A stretch of DNA of 42,187 nucleotides. Source: Chromera velia (taxonomy: Eukaryota; Sar; Chromeraceae). The notes below the pieces were generated by a model. The model was given only the letters and a program-made list of their open reading frames with translations, ran no database searches and was not told where the DNA came from. Positions 10,663 through 22,449 of the stretch are shown here, piece by piece; within the stretch, counting starts at the first letter, position 1, and each line of letters begins with the position of its first letter. A program made the translations under genes and the position numbers. The DNA is taken from assembly GCA_018398765.1 (NCBI GenBank), contig JAHBMJ010000645.1, positions 2,039-44,225 on the forward strand, given 5' to 3'.

Positions 10663-11892
10663 TCAGTCGCTTTTCTCAACGGAACCTTTCGAGGGCACCC
10701 CTTTGACGTCACCCTTTCTGTGTCCCATGAATGCACTTTGATCTGCCCCCTGTTCTCCGTTCAAGAGCCCCAAGAGTTCGAATGCCACTGCAACGGCCTC
10801 TTGGGCAGACGCAGCAATCCTCATCACACGAGGGCTGAGAGTGCTGCTCCAGGTCTTCACGTAATTCCTCACCTTCCTGCAGCGGGTGCATGGGGAAAGA
10901 TCCAACGAGGAGTTGAGGAAAGAGAGAATCTGAGTTCCAACGCACGCTTGAGAACGGCCCCGATTCATTCCTTCCCACTCTCAAATAGCGAGAAGGCAAG
11001 TGGTACCTCAGCCTGCTTAAGATGACATGAAGGACGGGCAACCAACCCTAAAAAAAAATCAAATGAAGTGAACCAGGCAAAAAAGAAGCGGACCAAAGTG
11101 TGTGTGCACCGACCAAAGAGCTCACCCGTATGAATTATCCAAAACCACGTGCGGCTTCCCGAGCAGCACGCAGAGAAGGTGCCCGTGCAGACGGTCTGTC
11201 ACGACGACACGGCCTCTCTGGAGAAATCGAAAACCCTCCTTCAGACGGGAATGAGAGACTTTGTCAATGAAATCCAAATACCCCCATTTCTTCTGACGCC
11301 ACCCCAAATGAGTCTTCTTGTACTGAAGCCAGTCATCGACCAGAACTGTCGGGGCTCTCACTTTGCTTTCGCTTTCCCTGTCTGTTGCTGGATCCGTTAT
11401 TCCTCTCTTCAAATGAAAGGCCGCAAACTGTTCCTGTAGGCTCTCTGTAGAAATTCCCGACTGTAAAGAGCTTTCCCTGTCTGTCCGTTGGAGCCACAAA
11501 ACGTCTACAGAAGAACTGGAGGGCGATGAAACGGCCCCATCTCTTTCTCTCGACTCCCCCTCCGCATCTACAGACCCCTCCATACCCTTCCTCGTGTTCC
11601 GGGACTCAAGCCTTCCTAAGTCCTCGTCTCTCCACCCTTGTTTGGACTCTCCTCCCTCTTCCCCTTCCGTTTTTTGCCCTCCGAGCATCTCGAAAATATC
11701 CTGTGAGCAACAGAGAGATTCGATAAATAGTTGCCTAGAAGACGAACGGAAGAGAAAACTCAACGCCACATCGAATGAGACAGGAAACACTGGTCTCTCC
11801 AGCGGAAAAAACAAAAGAGGATCAAAGACCACAAAGAAAGAGCAGTTGTGGAAAAAGAAGGCTAGAAAGAACGATAGAAAGAAAAAAAGAAA

Positions 11893-11923
<31 letters not shown>

Positions 11924-12053
11924 GGAAGGAAGCAAGGAAGGAAAGAAAGAAAGAAAGAAAGAAAGGAAGGAAGAAAGAAAGCAAGAACGAAATAAAGGAG
12001 GGAGGGAGGAAGGAAGGAAGGAAGAATGAATGAATGAATGAATGAATGAATGA

Positions 12054-12085
<32 letters not shown>

Positions 12086-12194
12086 ATATAAAAAAGGGGG
12101 ATGAAAAGAAGGACGGATAGGCAGGCTGCCACCCAGCCAGCCAAAGCCAGCCAGTCAGTCAGCAAGACAGACAGACAGACAGACTATATGTTTC

Positions 12195-12230
<36 letters not shown>

Positions 12231-12327
12231 GAGACAGAGAGACAGACAAACAGAAAGAAAGAACGAAAGAAAGAAAGAAAGCAAGCAAGAAAGCAAGCAA
12301 GCAATAAATAAAGAAAGAAGGAAAGAG

Positions 12328-12362
<35 letters not shown>

Positions 12363-14942
12363 AGGAAGGAAGGAAGGAAGGAAGGAAGGAAACAAATAGA
12401 TAAATAGACAAATAAATAAAGAAAGAAGCAGGAAAAAAATACACGAACTACAAAACGAACAGACGAATCAAAGAAGACAAAGCACGAGGCGGCAAAAAGT
12501 GGGAAGAGGAAAAAGTATATCTATTCGCCCCTGAAGTCTGCACTTACTTTCGGATGCAGAGCCTCAGCGCTGTCTGGAACCAGCCCCAGGGTTGCGTTTC
12601 CTCCCTGTGTTTCTGACAGGGGTGAGGCAGAGAGGAACTCCAGCGATTGCACGTCTCTTGCAAGCACGGTCAGTCTCGGGTGGGACGCCAACATCGTCAG
12701 GTGTCTGTTCGCGTTTGTCTCATTAGAGAAGTGCACAGTCTGGGGGAAGAAGAGAATTGGAAAGTCCGGAAAGCGCCGAATAAGCTCCTCCCTCTCCTGC
12801 ACACAGAAAAGCAAAGCAAGTGTGTCTGGAATATTGATACAGAATCTCGGTAGAGACACACGGACACACAAACAAAGAGCTGCCATACACAGAATGAATG
12901 AAACGAAAACGGCAGCAAGATGCTCAAAGTCAATAAGTGAGCAGAGACTGCCAATTGGCGGAAGGAAAATGACACATCTAGGTTCCTCGAGGAGCTGGTC
13001 ATTTGAGATGCTGCAAGTGAGTGCACCCCGGTCCTGTGGCAAAACCTCGCGCAAAACGGACAGGCAGGGAAGGACACGTCAGGCAGGCAGGAGCTGTTTG
13101 GGAAAGAGGACACACAATTCAAAGAAAGACACAAGCACACGCATGCATGCAAAACCCCCCAAGCATAAACATATGCACACACATGCAGCCAGATCTTAAT
13201 ACGAAGAAGGACGGTCGACTGATTTTGAGGTGATACCACCACGAAGAGCCATGTGACAAGACAAAAACAAAACACCCATGCGCATGCACGCCGCTATCTG
13301 CGCAGGCGTAAAAGACGAAACGGGAAAAAGACTCACCTCTGCATACCTCCCCCACAAGTCCCCAAAGTTCCCCCCCCCCGTTGCAACGACAATCACCCTT
13401 CCCCCGTTTGTTTCCGTCTCCCTGATTTTTCTTTCGGCCTCATTGAAGTCACAAGGAAATTTGGGAGTGGAGGCGCAGAACGTGGAGACCTTCAGATCGT
13501 GAGACCGCAAAATTGCTGCCTGCCCATAATTAATGGCGGCATCACCTTTGTTCTCATGGTCAGCAAGTCCGAAAACCGCAGCTTCAGTCAATGCACCTTT
13601 GCCTCCTGAGGCTGCTTCGAAGAACTGCATACATGCAAAAGTTGGACAGACGATTGCGTGTGTCCCTTGTCTTTTTCATCAAGCTTTCTTTGTCTTTTCT
13701 TCGGACAGACGGAAAAACCAACACGCAAGAGCACAGTGCTGCTTTCGACGGTGAAAAAAGGTGGCCACTTGTGCAAATTCTACATAGAACAGAAAAGTGT
13801 TCAGACGATCGAGAGATCTTTCAAGAGAGATGAGAGAGAGCTAGACGTAAAGGAGACGGGAGAGACCAGAGAGTCGATTACAAAAAGAGGGAGGAACATG
13901 GGGAGGGCAGCTCTTCCCTTCCAAATTTCTATCCCTTCTCTGGGTGTATCCGAACGCTCACGTAAATCGAAAATGAGAGAAAAAGAAAAAACCACTGCAC
14001 TCACGAGCAGAGGCCGCTCACCTGGGTATATGTTCTCTGAATGATCTCTCTGTGTCTATCCAACATTTCTTCCGCCCCTTCAGATCTAGGAAGGAATCCT
14101 GTTTGTCCCCACGACTCCAAGGGCGGGAGGAAAGAGTTGGAAGAGCCAGAGGGAAGTGACCAGAGCCAGTCTCTCTCTCCGTCTCTCTCTCCCGCTCTTT
14201 GACGAAAAGAGTCTCGTGACATGGCCCCCTCGCTTTTTGCCTGAGATTCCAGTGTAGTCTCTCTGTCTGCAGGCTTCCTCTGACCAAGAAACGGAGACGG
14301 AGACATATCTCCAGAGACGGCAGAGAGAGTGTTCATATCTGCTGGAGCAGACACACCCGACCCCGGTGCAGACGACGACATTGGAGGACCCGTGCCCCCC
14401 GACATTGGAGAGAGGGAGAGGGAACGTTTCGGGTCTGTTCCCGATTCCTCAACCTCCTTCTTCTCTGCTTCAACTCTTCTCCCTTTTTCTGCATCGACTT
14501 TTCCCCCTCCTGTCTCTGTGGACACCCCCGGCATCTGCTGCTTTGCCTCCGCACCCCCCCCAGAGATCTTTCCAGTCTCCGCGGAGGACAGGGAAGGGCT
14601 GCCCCCTCCAGACGCTGACACGGCAGCGGTAGACAGAGGAGCGAACGCGAGCCGGGCTGCCGCGTCCCAGTCACACACGGTGATGAACACACTGAGCCAA
14701 AAGAGCGCACAGCCAAGAAGGGCAACGAAGAGAGCGAGCCAACCGACGCCCCCCGACGGTTCCTCCTCCCCCTTCTGGCCCCTCTCTCCTTGTTCACCCC
14801 CTGCCCCCGCATCAGGGCTCACCCTGGTGGTGTCCTTCTCCTTCTGCTTTGACTGCATGCGCGTATTTATTTGTGCAGAGAGAGGGAGAGAGAACGCTGA
14901 AATATTGCACCCGATGGCAGTCAGGTGACAACGAAACTCCAT
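10663..14942 (-). CDS. Type II membrane polysaccharide pyruvyl transferase
   Basis: Five exons: 14942-14022, 13624-13337, 12796-12548, 11700-11126 and 10876-10663 (phases 0,0,0,2; stop TGA), giving about 748 residues. Residues 1-66 are polar and 67-90 form one membrane helix (GWLALFVALLGCALFWLSVF). A Ser/Pro/Glu-rich stem runs to about 307, the layout of a Golgi type II glycan enzyme. The catalytic part matches the polysaccharide pyruvyl transferase family: DHENKGDAAINYGQAAIL, GGGNFGDLWGRY, FPILFFPQTVHFS, LTVLARDVQSLEFL, then VVVTDRLHGHLLCVLLGKPH with VVLDNSYGK split across the last intron. The family transfers pyruvate from phosphoenolpyruvate to sugars as a ketal. An acidic Ser-rich insertion of about 100 residues lies within exon 4. 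The ATG at 14942 is the first in frame; a later Met (residue 29) is possible. The intron 11701-12547 carries a purine/pyrimidine microsatellite. A transporter gene lies just upstream on the same strand. The substrate is unknown. Confidence 0.82.
11861..12420. repeat. (GAAA)n, (GGAA)n, (GACA)n and (AATG)n microsatellites
   Basis: Plus-strand purine runs: GAAA/GGAA blocks at about 11877-12015 and 12240-12390, AATG units at about 12025-12050 and GACA units at 12165-12235. All lie in intron 3 of the minus-strand pyruvyl transferase, so the transcribed sense strand is pyrimidine-rich. Confidence 0.9.
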
Positions 14943-14989
14943 TCTCGGGCCCTTTAGTCAGTCATTAATTGGTTCATGCACTGGCTCAA

Positions 14990-16678
14990 TTAGTCAGTAA
15001 GCTGTACAAGCACAAATGCACCGACAGCGAAAAGGGCAGACTGTCTACCAGGGAAGCAAAAGCTACAACACGGACACGACACGCAGACAAGTGGACAAAC
15101 AGACGGACAGATGTCGCGACGGATAAGGCACAAAGCATGTATGTTTTCCATCCATGCGTGTTCTGCACCTCCATAGACTTTTTTTGGCTGATCGAAAAAA
15201 CAAAGCAAAGCAAAGCAAGGCAAGGGACCACCTACCTTCGGATTCTTGCTCAGCTGCAGACCCACGATCGCCAGAGTGGATCCGAACACCTGCATGTGAA
15301 TCGGTTCGAACAAAGACATGTCCGGTATATCATCCACGAATACGAAGAGACAGACACAGAGCACGACTTTCTAGAAGCCTTCTTCTGGGACCGATGTGCT
15401 CACCGCAAAAGACACGACTACGAACAGAGTGCTTTGCTGCTTAAAATTCTTGTGGCACTCCCATGGACTCGTCTCCCGTGTTTGACGTCACAGGCAGGCA
15501 GAGAAATATCGGAGAGAACGCACCACAAAGACGATCTTCGTACTCATATGGAAGCTATGTAGCCTGCGTGTTGAACCTCTCGATCGATTGCCCGGATCAA
15601 TGAACAACCCCAAGCACCTATGCATACACTTATATCATTCCCCTCCCACCTGCACGGAAGTCGGGACCCCACACCTGAAGACCTCTGCCGTGATGATGGC
15701 GACACTTCTTTTGACGGCGTTGAAGAAGGCATGCTTGACGGGGGAGGCCGCCATTGAAAGGAAGAGGATCGACGCGAAGTTGTAGCTGGAGTGAAAGACC
15801 CCTGAGAGCATTGCTGCATCAAACGAGACGCTCGAAAGAGACTCTGCGCCCCCTGCTAGAAAAAAAAAAAAACCTGTCAACGCAGATGACATCACTCCCC
15901 CTGCTAAGGAAAGAAGTGTGAAGGTTGTCAAAGGGTCCCCCCCTTTCTTTGAAATCAAAACATTGCGGAGAGCAATCGAAACTGCGCCGGCTGTAGCAAA
16001 GAAGACAGATACAAGTGATGCCCCCCCGCCAACGGGGGATGTGAGGGAGTCCGTAACCACCACAATAATGCCGAAAGTCGCCACAGCCAACGGCAGTGCC
16101 TGTGAGAGCGGAGATGTCCCCCCCGCAATCGCCCAATTTAATATGGTTGTAATGACCAGCTCACTGCACTTGATGATCTGCACCAGGAGGACCCTCCCCC
16201 CTCCCAGCGCGGTGTTTGCAAAGACATTCGCCAGAGCATACAGGAGGCAACTGAGGAGGAAGTCAGGAGCAATAAGCAGCTCAACTGACTTCTCTAGACT
16301 CCCGACATTCAGCCGACTCCTACTGAAAATCACAATGAACAACAGAGCGGCAACTGCGGCTTCAAGCAGCTGGATGGACGTTACGGCAGTCCCATTCAAC
16401 ACGCTGCCGATGAGTGGTACTGGGCCACCGCTCCCCCCTCCCCCCTTGAGGGCGGACTTTGTGATGATCGAGTGCAAAGAGGATCCCAGATACCACACAA
16501 GAATCACCGAGCTCTCTCTGCAGAGCTTCAACAGATACTTTAGAAACGTGGGCTCCCTACTTCTTCTGAACGCTCCTGCCTCCAGGTCATCCACTGAGAG
16601 TCCTGGAGTCATTTTGGAGCCGACTGACTGTTGTTTGGATCTGCTGATTACCAAACTTGGCTGAAGTTCGTGCACCAT
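14990..16678 (-). CDS. Triose-phosphate/nucleotide-sugar transporter family
   Basis: Exon 1 runs from ATG 16678 to donor GTGGGA at 15649 (exon end 15650). Exon 2 is 15289-15236 (18 codons: VFGSTLAIVGLQLSKNPK). A tiny last exon 15001-14990 would add LTD and stop TAA, after acceptor TTGTACAG; this end is less certain. The protein would be about 364 residues with about ten hydrophobic segments. Family marks of the TPT/nucleotide-sugar group of drug/metabolite transporters are visible: QIIKCSELVITTILN in the middle and, near the end, YNFASILFLSMAASPVKHAF and FFNAVKRSVAIITAEVF, the conserved Asn-x-x-Lys-Arg helix. Joining exon 1 (CGVPTSVQ) to exon 2 restores the normal last helix. There is no long N-terminal plastid leader, which favours an endomembrane carrier. 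It ends about 47 bp before the start of the pyruvyl transferase, so a sugar-nucleotide or PEP-type cargo is an attractive inference only. Confidence 0.8.
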
Positions 16679-18124
16679 GCACGCACCGTTCGGGCCGCAA
16701 CGCACTTGCCAAGAACAGATGTTATGCCTGACGCAGTGGTATCAGCACTTTACCGGGGCAGCAGCACCCACGATGTTGTCGGTTTCAGTGTGTTGTCCCA
16801 GATACATGCATGTCGGCCAGTCGATGCGGGTGACAGAAGTGATCGAGGGCAACGGATGCTTCCGCGGAAACACCTCAGCCAGTTAGAAAGAGACACACAC
16901 ACACATTTGTACACACCGAACAGACCGTAGAACAGAGTTCCTCTCCAACCGCAGACCGATTGAGCACGTAACATGCAACACGTGGCGTAAGAGAAAAGCA
17001 GATATTCACGCGCGCAGACATCGCTGGTGCATGCGTATAGACGGTGAATTCCATGCATGCGGCATGCATGAAAAAACCCTCAGTCAATTAAGAAGATCGA
17101 AATTTATACAGTGCGTATATATATATGACGATCATGCAGTACGTGCGTTTGCATGTATCGCCTCGGGGGGCAGCTCAGCTCTGCTGAGATCAGCCGAGAG
17201 GCCCTGAGATCACACGCACTCGCATAACGCATTTTTTCATTTTTGAGGGGGGGATCGGTTCTGCATGTCTCCGTCACGGTCAGTGTCGCCCGAGTTCCAA
17301 AATATGCCCCTCAAGCAACTCGCACGGAGCCGCGATCGCACATGCCCTAATTACTTTGCATATATGTGCCCCTCAAGTAACTCGCACGGAGTTGTACATG
17401 CATATGACATGCGTGCGGTCCCTAATACCTAATACCTAATACTTTACTGCCGTGGCCCCCGCCCCATGGCAGCACACAACTTAGATATGCCTAAGCCTCC
17501 GATGGTGTGCATTAATTAGCGGACCCCTAAATAGCCCTCTGAGGCACTCACCCAACTGGTTGGGTGTATCCCGTAATAATATATGCATATATGCGAAAGA
17601 AAAAAATATCTGAATTACATGAGGCTCAGTAACTATATATACGCGCGTTTTACGCTCTATACTCAGGCTCCAAATCAGATCGAAACATGTTCTAAAATGC
17701 CAGAATGTGTTCTGGAATGTGGGCCCAGAGTGGACACATGTTCTAAAATGTGTATACCATGACAGGTTGTGGAGTCCTACCCTGTGGCACCGCCCTTTGA
17801 GCTTTTGCATGCACCATAACTAAGTGAGCCAGCGTGCCATACCATATTCCGCCGCCGCACTTTGCTTCGTACGTGCTGCGCGCGCATCAATCAAAGTCGA
17901 GCCTGACCTTCGCAATGTTCGCATTCAAGCAACATGTCACTTGAGCAACAGATAGGATTGTTTAAGGCTAATGTCTGTTTGTCATAGATCAAGAGAGCTC
18001 TAAAGTCTGAGAGAAAGGAATGAGCAAAAACCGTGTATGATAGAATGAATCCAGCCGATTGGAATACCAGATCGCGTTAGCGCTTAAACTGATATAGAGC
18101 CAAACCTCCTGTAAAGTGTTGCTT
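16679..18124. other. Intergenic with small repeats; no gene seen
   Basis: This is the 5' flank of the transporter gene. It includes TATATA tracts, GCATGC-rich stretches near 17030-17075, direct repeats at 17304 and 17366, three CCTAATA units at about 17420-17443, and several GTTCTAAAATG motifs at 17690-17750. No exon-like frame was found. Confidence 0.55.
17304..17391. repeat. Direct repeat, two 26-bp copies 62 bp apart
   Basis: TGCCCCTCAAGCAACTCGCA at 17304 recurs as TGCCCCTCAAGTAACTCGCA at 17366, both continuing CGGAG, with one mismatch seen. The function is unknown; the GCCCCTCAAG core also appears once at about 5658. Confidence 0.75.
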
Positions 18125-19340
18125 CGCAACGTGGCGGCGGGTCATACAGATGTGTATGGACCAATTAGAACCCGCCGCCAGACCTTAACCGGCTCAAAAA
18201 TTTCGAAGGAAAAAGAAACAGCCCTCTGTTCCCTTTTCCCTCCTAGACTCAAAACAACGACCCTAGGAGACATTAGTTCGCCTCTCTAGACTCTTTCTAG
18301 CTGCTTGGTGTAGAAAAAACGACTCCCAGGGAGTCCAAAGAACGGACGTCTGAGGTCTGACACCTGAAGAGGCCAAAGTGGCCTTCCTGGACTCAGAAGT
18401 TCAAAAAGGGCTGTGGTACATTAATGATGATAAAATACATACCAACATGCTCCATCTGGTCCAGGTAAGTTAGTTCTAACAGGGGATAAGGAATGGTTGA
18501 TGCACTGTGGACTTCAACTGATAAGTCTGCTCATGAACAGAAAGATACACTCCAGATGGCACCCTATATCAAATTGCCGGAAGGGCTTTTTCCTTCTTGA
18601 GCACTTCAAACCTGCAGCTATCGCACAAAAGTACTGCCCAACACTCATATACTGCTGTCTGGAGGGAAAAAGCAGGACAGAACCACTTACCGGGGGAGCT
18701 GGAGGTCGATTAATACCCCTGAGACACAGATTCTTCACAACAGGAAGACAAAACAATCTCGCCTTCCCATAACCAGCAGACTCACCAGGAACCTATCCCA
18801 CTAGCCTGGGAGGATGACAACAGATATAAGGTATTGGGCAAAATTGCTGGGGATCGATTTTGCGGCCTCCTGGTAAAAAGAAGGAATGTTGCTTTGGAGG
18901 CCTGAGAGGTACTTTCCTGACTGGTCCAGACGGGAGCTGCCAGACACGCTAAAGCAAATCAACTGCGTCACAAGACTTCACCCCGATATAGAGGCAAGCT
19001 GTCTAGTACTAGAGGAGCGGAATTATGCTAGTTTGACCATCGGTACTGCTCTACATAATAAGGTAGACAGGAAGGGACGAGAGGACGAAATGACCCTTCT
19101 CTGTGTGTTAGTGTGCTTTTTGAGCATTCTGAGCACAATTTCAGGATTTTAAGAGTAGCTCCGGAAAGTTTTGGCCCAAATTCTTACACCAACGCACTCA
19201 GCGGCCTCTGGGGACTAATTTGGTGCCTTTTTGGGCCCTGGGCACCGCCGGAATCGCGCGGACCGGCTTAATCGGCTCAAAAATTTCAGACCCTTCTAAT
19301 TAGTCCATGCACATCTGTATAACCACCTTCCGTGTTGCGT
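18125..19340. mobile_element. Putative small inverted-repeat DNA element
   Basis: The left arm 18125-18170 and right arm 19294-19340 are imperfect inverted copies: CATACAGATGTGTATGGACC against the complement of TAGTCCATGCACATCTGTAT, plus AATTAGAA and CGCAAC blocks. A direct module, CTTAACCGGCTCAAAAATTT (18184) and CTTAATCGGCTCAAAAATTT (19267), sits just inside the left arm and just before the right arm. The left arm also folds on itself (GGCGGCGGGT against ACCCGCCGCC, 18133-18179). The interior has broken frames (for example around 18800-19152) but no recognised transposase. It is probably a non-autonomous or decayed DNA transposon. No clear target duplication was found. Confidence 0.45.
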
Positions 19341-19711
19341 TAAGTTAATGTTGCTTGCGTTCCTTCTCTACATCTTCCTAAGGTTCTTGTCCTCACTTTA
19401 CCTCTGTTTGGATACCATAAGGTGGCCGGACAGGAAGGACAAAGCAAGGTGTTCCAATATGTGTTGGAACACCCTGTTCCGATACGTTTACATGTTGGAG
19501 CACCTGTTCAAATGTGAGGCACTCACCTCATATTCCGAAATGCATGCATGCAACGCAAATTATAATTTATGCATGCATGTATGCAATGCCGCCATGCACT
19601 GACCCATGCAGACGAAACAGTTCTTGACTCTGCCCTTCCCTCTTTTTTCTCTATATCTCACTGCATCTCTCAGAATGAATCATATACTATCGGAAGTACT
19701 CCGAAAAGGTA
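19341..19711. other. Intergenic; hairpin GGTGTTCCAA/TTGGAACACC
   Basis: No gene is seen. A perfect 10-bp inverted repeat lies at 19448-19457 and 19464-19473, in the same GGAACA/TGTTCC sequence family seen at 17.7 kb and 28 kb. GCATGCATG runs lie near 19540-19580. Confidence 0.55.
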
Positions 19712-21686
19712 TTGGAACAGTGGTTGAAGTTCCGTACCTCTTCTAATGGCCTCAAAAAGCAAGTGCGCGCCTTCAACGAGTTCCGTCTCGCAGAAGAGAA
19801 GCCCCCTTTGACAGCCCATTTCGATGTAGAGAGTAATGATGCCACACAACAAGTTGAACAGTGGTTGTCTGAATTCATTCCCCTTCCTCAATTGAAGGAT
19901 GGGGTTCCAATTTCCGGAACGGTCTACAATCCTTTGTTCAAAAAATTGAAAGTAGTGAGAGTAAAACCAGGTAAAGAGTCTGTTCCGATCTGGTCTCTCA
20001 AGCAAAACCTCCAAATCTTTTCAAAGTTTCAGTCTTTCTGCACGGAGGTGGAGTCTTATTTTGAGTACAAAAGAAGGTTTTTGGAATAAGGACTCGATGA
20101 CAGGACACGGGAAGACTTCCTGTACCGGAATAGATTGTCCAGACAGGCATATCAGGCAAACTACAGACTGTTCCGCCACCCGTCTTCGATCCCTATGTTA
20201 AAGTATAATGATAGGGTCGACCCAAATCCAGGTTTTGCAGGAGATGTATTTAACAACTATTACGTCCATACTTCAGCTTTTGACTGGGCCCACTTGAACC
20301 AGAAATTTGCATTCAAGAATGTCTTCCCTTACTCAATCATCTTGAACAAACAAGTGTCGGCAGGTACCAATGTTAACATCTGTCGGCGTTGAAGTAAGGA
20401 GCTGCATTCCCTGAGCAATGGATATTCTCTTCCAGGTGCTGGGGTAAACAGAGTAGATGAGCTGAGAATTGTTCCCTTTTTGGGGAAGGTGCTGGGAGAT
20501 TGGCCTGTGGTAGCAGAAGATTCGTGCTACAAAGGGCATGAGGCAACAAAACCCTGTCAGCATTGTAGCATTGTGTATATACAAGAGACGATGAGGGATA
20601 GGAAAAACGTCACAGGAAGAGATTTGACGAAGGAGGAGCAAAAAAAACTCAAAAAGCAAGCCTATTGCCTCTCGGAAAGTACCGTGCTAGGTCACGAAGG
20701 GTGGCACTCAGTGTTTGACTATGGTTAAGCATCAGGATTTAAAGAACCACTGATGTACAAAGAGGGGGGGGGTATTCCATTACTCACAAGTTTTGGCAAC
20801 ACCAGAGTTGATGACGATCTAAGGATTTGACACGGAATCAAAGGACTGTTTCCATTTTATAAAGTAGAAGCTCCTTGGTCTGTTCGTTTTTCCGTTCCCC
20901 GTTATTACCCTTTCAACCTGCTGCATGCAGTTGATTCTAACTTCAGTAAACGATACGCATCTGCTCTGGTCAGAAACTTGTAAAAGGCGTTGGGGGGGGG
21001 GGGGGGAGCCGCTTGCAAGGATGACTTCCTACATCGATAGTCAGTGTCCACCTGGAGAGCGCCCTCCTGGGCTTGTCTTCAAAGCAACAAATGCAGCTAA
21101 AAAGAAGGAGCTGCGACTCCGGAGAGGGCAGGCAAAGATTGTGGTGCAAGCGTTGAAAAAAATTGTGGAGCCAGGAAGCCCCATTTTTAGAGAGATTTGG
21201 CAGAGTCCCAAGATAGATAAGAAATTAATCAAGGCTTTTTTGCTGTTTATGAGATGGAATCAGATTGCAAATCTGCATGAGGTTTCAAAAGAAGATGTTA
21301 AGGAATTGGATCGCTGTATCAGAGAGTAGCTGCCGCTCCATACGGAAGTTTTTGACTGTTATCCTTATGATCATATGCTAAAGCACTTTGCAGATGATGT
21401 GCGAGAACACGGACCCCTTTCAGGCTACCGTTTGACAATAATAATGTACATGTTTGAATCCTACAATGAGGTAACCAAAGCAGCTTGGAAAGCAAAGAAA
21501 TTTTGTGGCTTTCGCACAGCTTTGGGTAAGGTAATGCTGAAAGCCCTTTTGCTCTTGATGATTTGGAGTTGGAAGGATGGGAACATCAATGACTCAGGTC
21601 TGGGCGTATATGAATTGGCTCGTCAGGTTGAAGAAGAAAAAGATGATAGAGATGATGCACCAATTGAAGTAAATGAAAACAGTTAA
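19712..21686 (+). pseudogene. Degenerate TNP2/KDZ-like DDE transposase
   Basis: One long protein frame can be followed through several in-frame stops (20087 TAA, 20390 TGA, 20726 TAA, near 20828 TGA, near 20980 TAA, 21327 TAG) and one frameshift at a G run near 20993-21006. Segments in order include LKYNDRVDPNPGFAGDVFNN, a Cys/His stretch (CYKGHEATKPCQHCSIVYIQ), a Pro-Trp/LLHAVD segment (YYPFNLLHAVDSNFSKRY) and HMLKHFADDVREHGPLSGYR followed by MYMFESYNEVTK. The last resembles the conserved tail of TNP2/DUF4218-type transposases of CACTA/KDZ/Plavaka elements. Terminal repeats were not found. The family placement is tentative; that it is a dead mobile-element gene is well supported by the stops. 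Confidence 0.55.
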
Positions 21687-22068
21687 AAACTCTATCTATG
21701 AATGTAATTTATATAAATTTGTTTTATAAAACTATTTTTTACTAATTAATTGACATGTAATCAATGACTCAAAATTTATAGGAATAAAGTTAGAATATAA
21801 AGAATTTACTAGTAAATTCATTTTAATACGTTTGCAAACTTGAATTTACATTTTAATTTATTTTCAACTTTTGCTCGAAGTTGGGCTTAGATTCTAAGTA
21901 GATGATTTAATTTAGAAATTAACTAAAAAATTAATTAACTATAAAATTTAATTAACACCCAGATTAACATAAATTAAAAATATAAAAGTTAACTATATTT
22001 GAATTAAATTTATTTGATCTTTATAGTATATTTATTTAAATTGATCTATTCAAATCTATTTGATTTGT
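21687..22068. other. AT-rich spacer
   Basis: Very AT-rich (TTAATT and AATTAA tracts) between the transposase remnant and the 3' end of the minus-strand broken gene. No coding signal. Confidence 0.7.
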
Positions 22069-22449
22069 CTATTTGTTAACATCCTCGCCTTCTTCGACAT
22101 CCTCCTTTCTTCTCCCCCCGCTTTTGACAGCTTCTAGAGAAACGTCACCTTCTTCTCTTCCCCCCCCCTCTTCAACAGCTTTCATATGCATGTCACCTTC
22201 TTCTCTTCCCCCCCCCCCTTCAACAGCCTCCATGGGCATGTCACCACGGTCACCCTCCTCTCTTCCTCTCTTTCGAGGAGACCTTTTGACTGCAGCAAGC
22301 TCTTTAAGAACCGTTTCTGGTACGCACTTGCAATGAGCTGCAATGCTGCAATCAGGTGGACACGCGTCCGCCGGGTTCATTACAATTTCGGCAAGGAGGC
22401 ATAAATGCTGATGCGCACAGAACAGCATAGAGAGAAGGGGGATCTCTTG

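Noticed and set aside
22100-22230. CRISPR-like short repeats
   Set aside because: They are three imperfect coding repeats in the last exon of the broken gene, without uniform spacers; the genome is eukaryotic.
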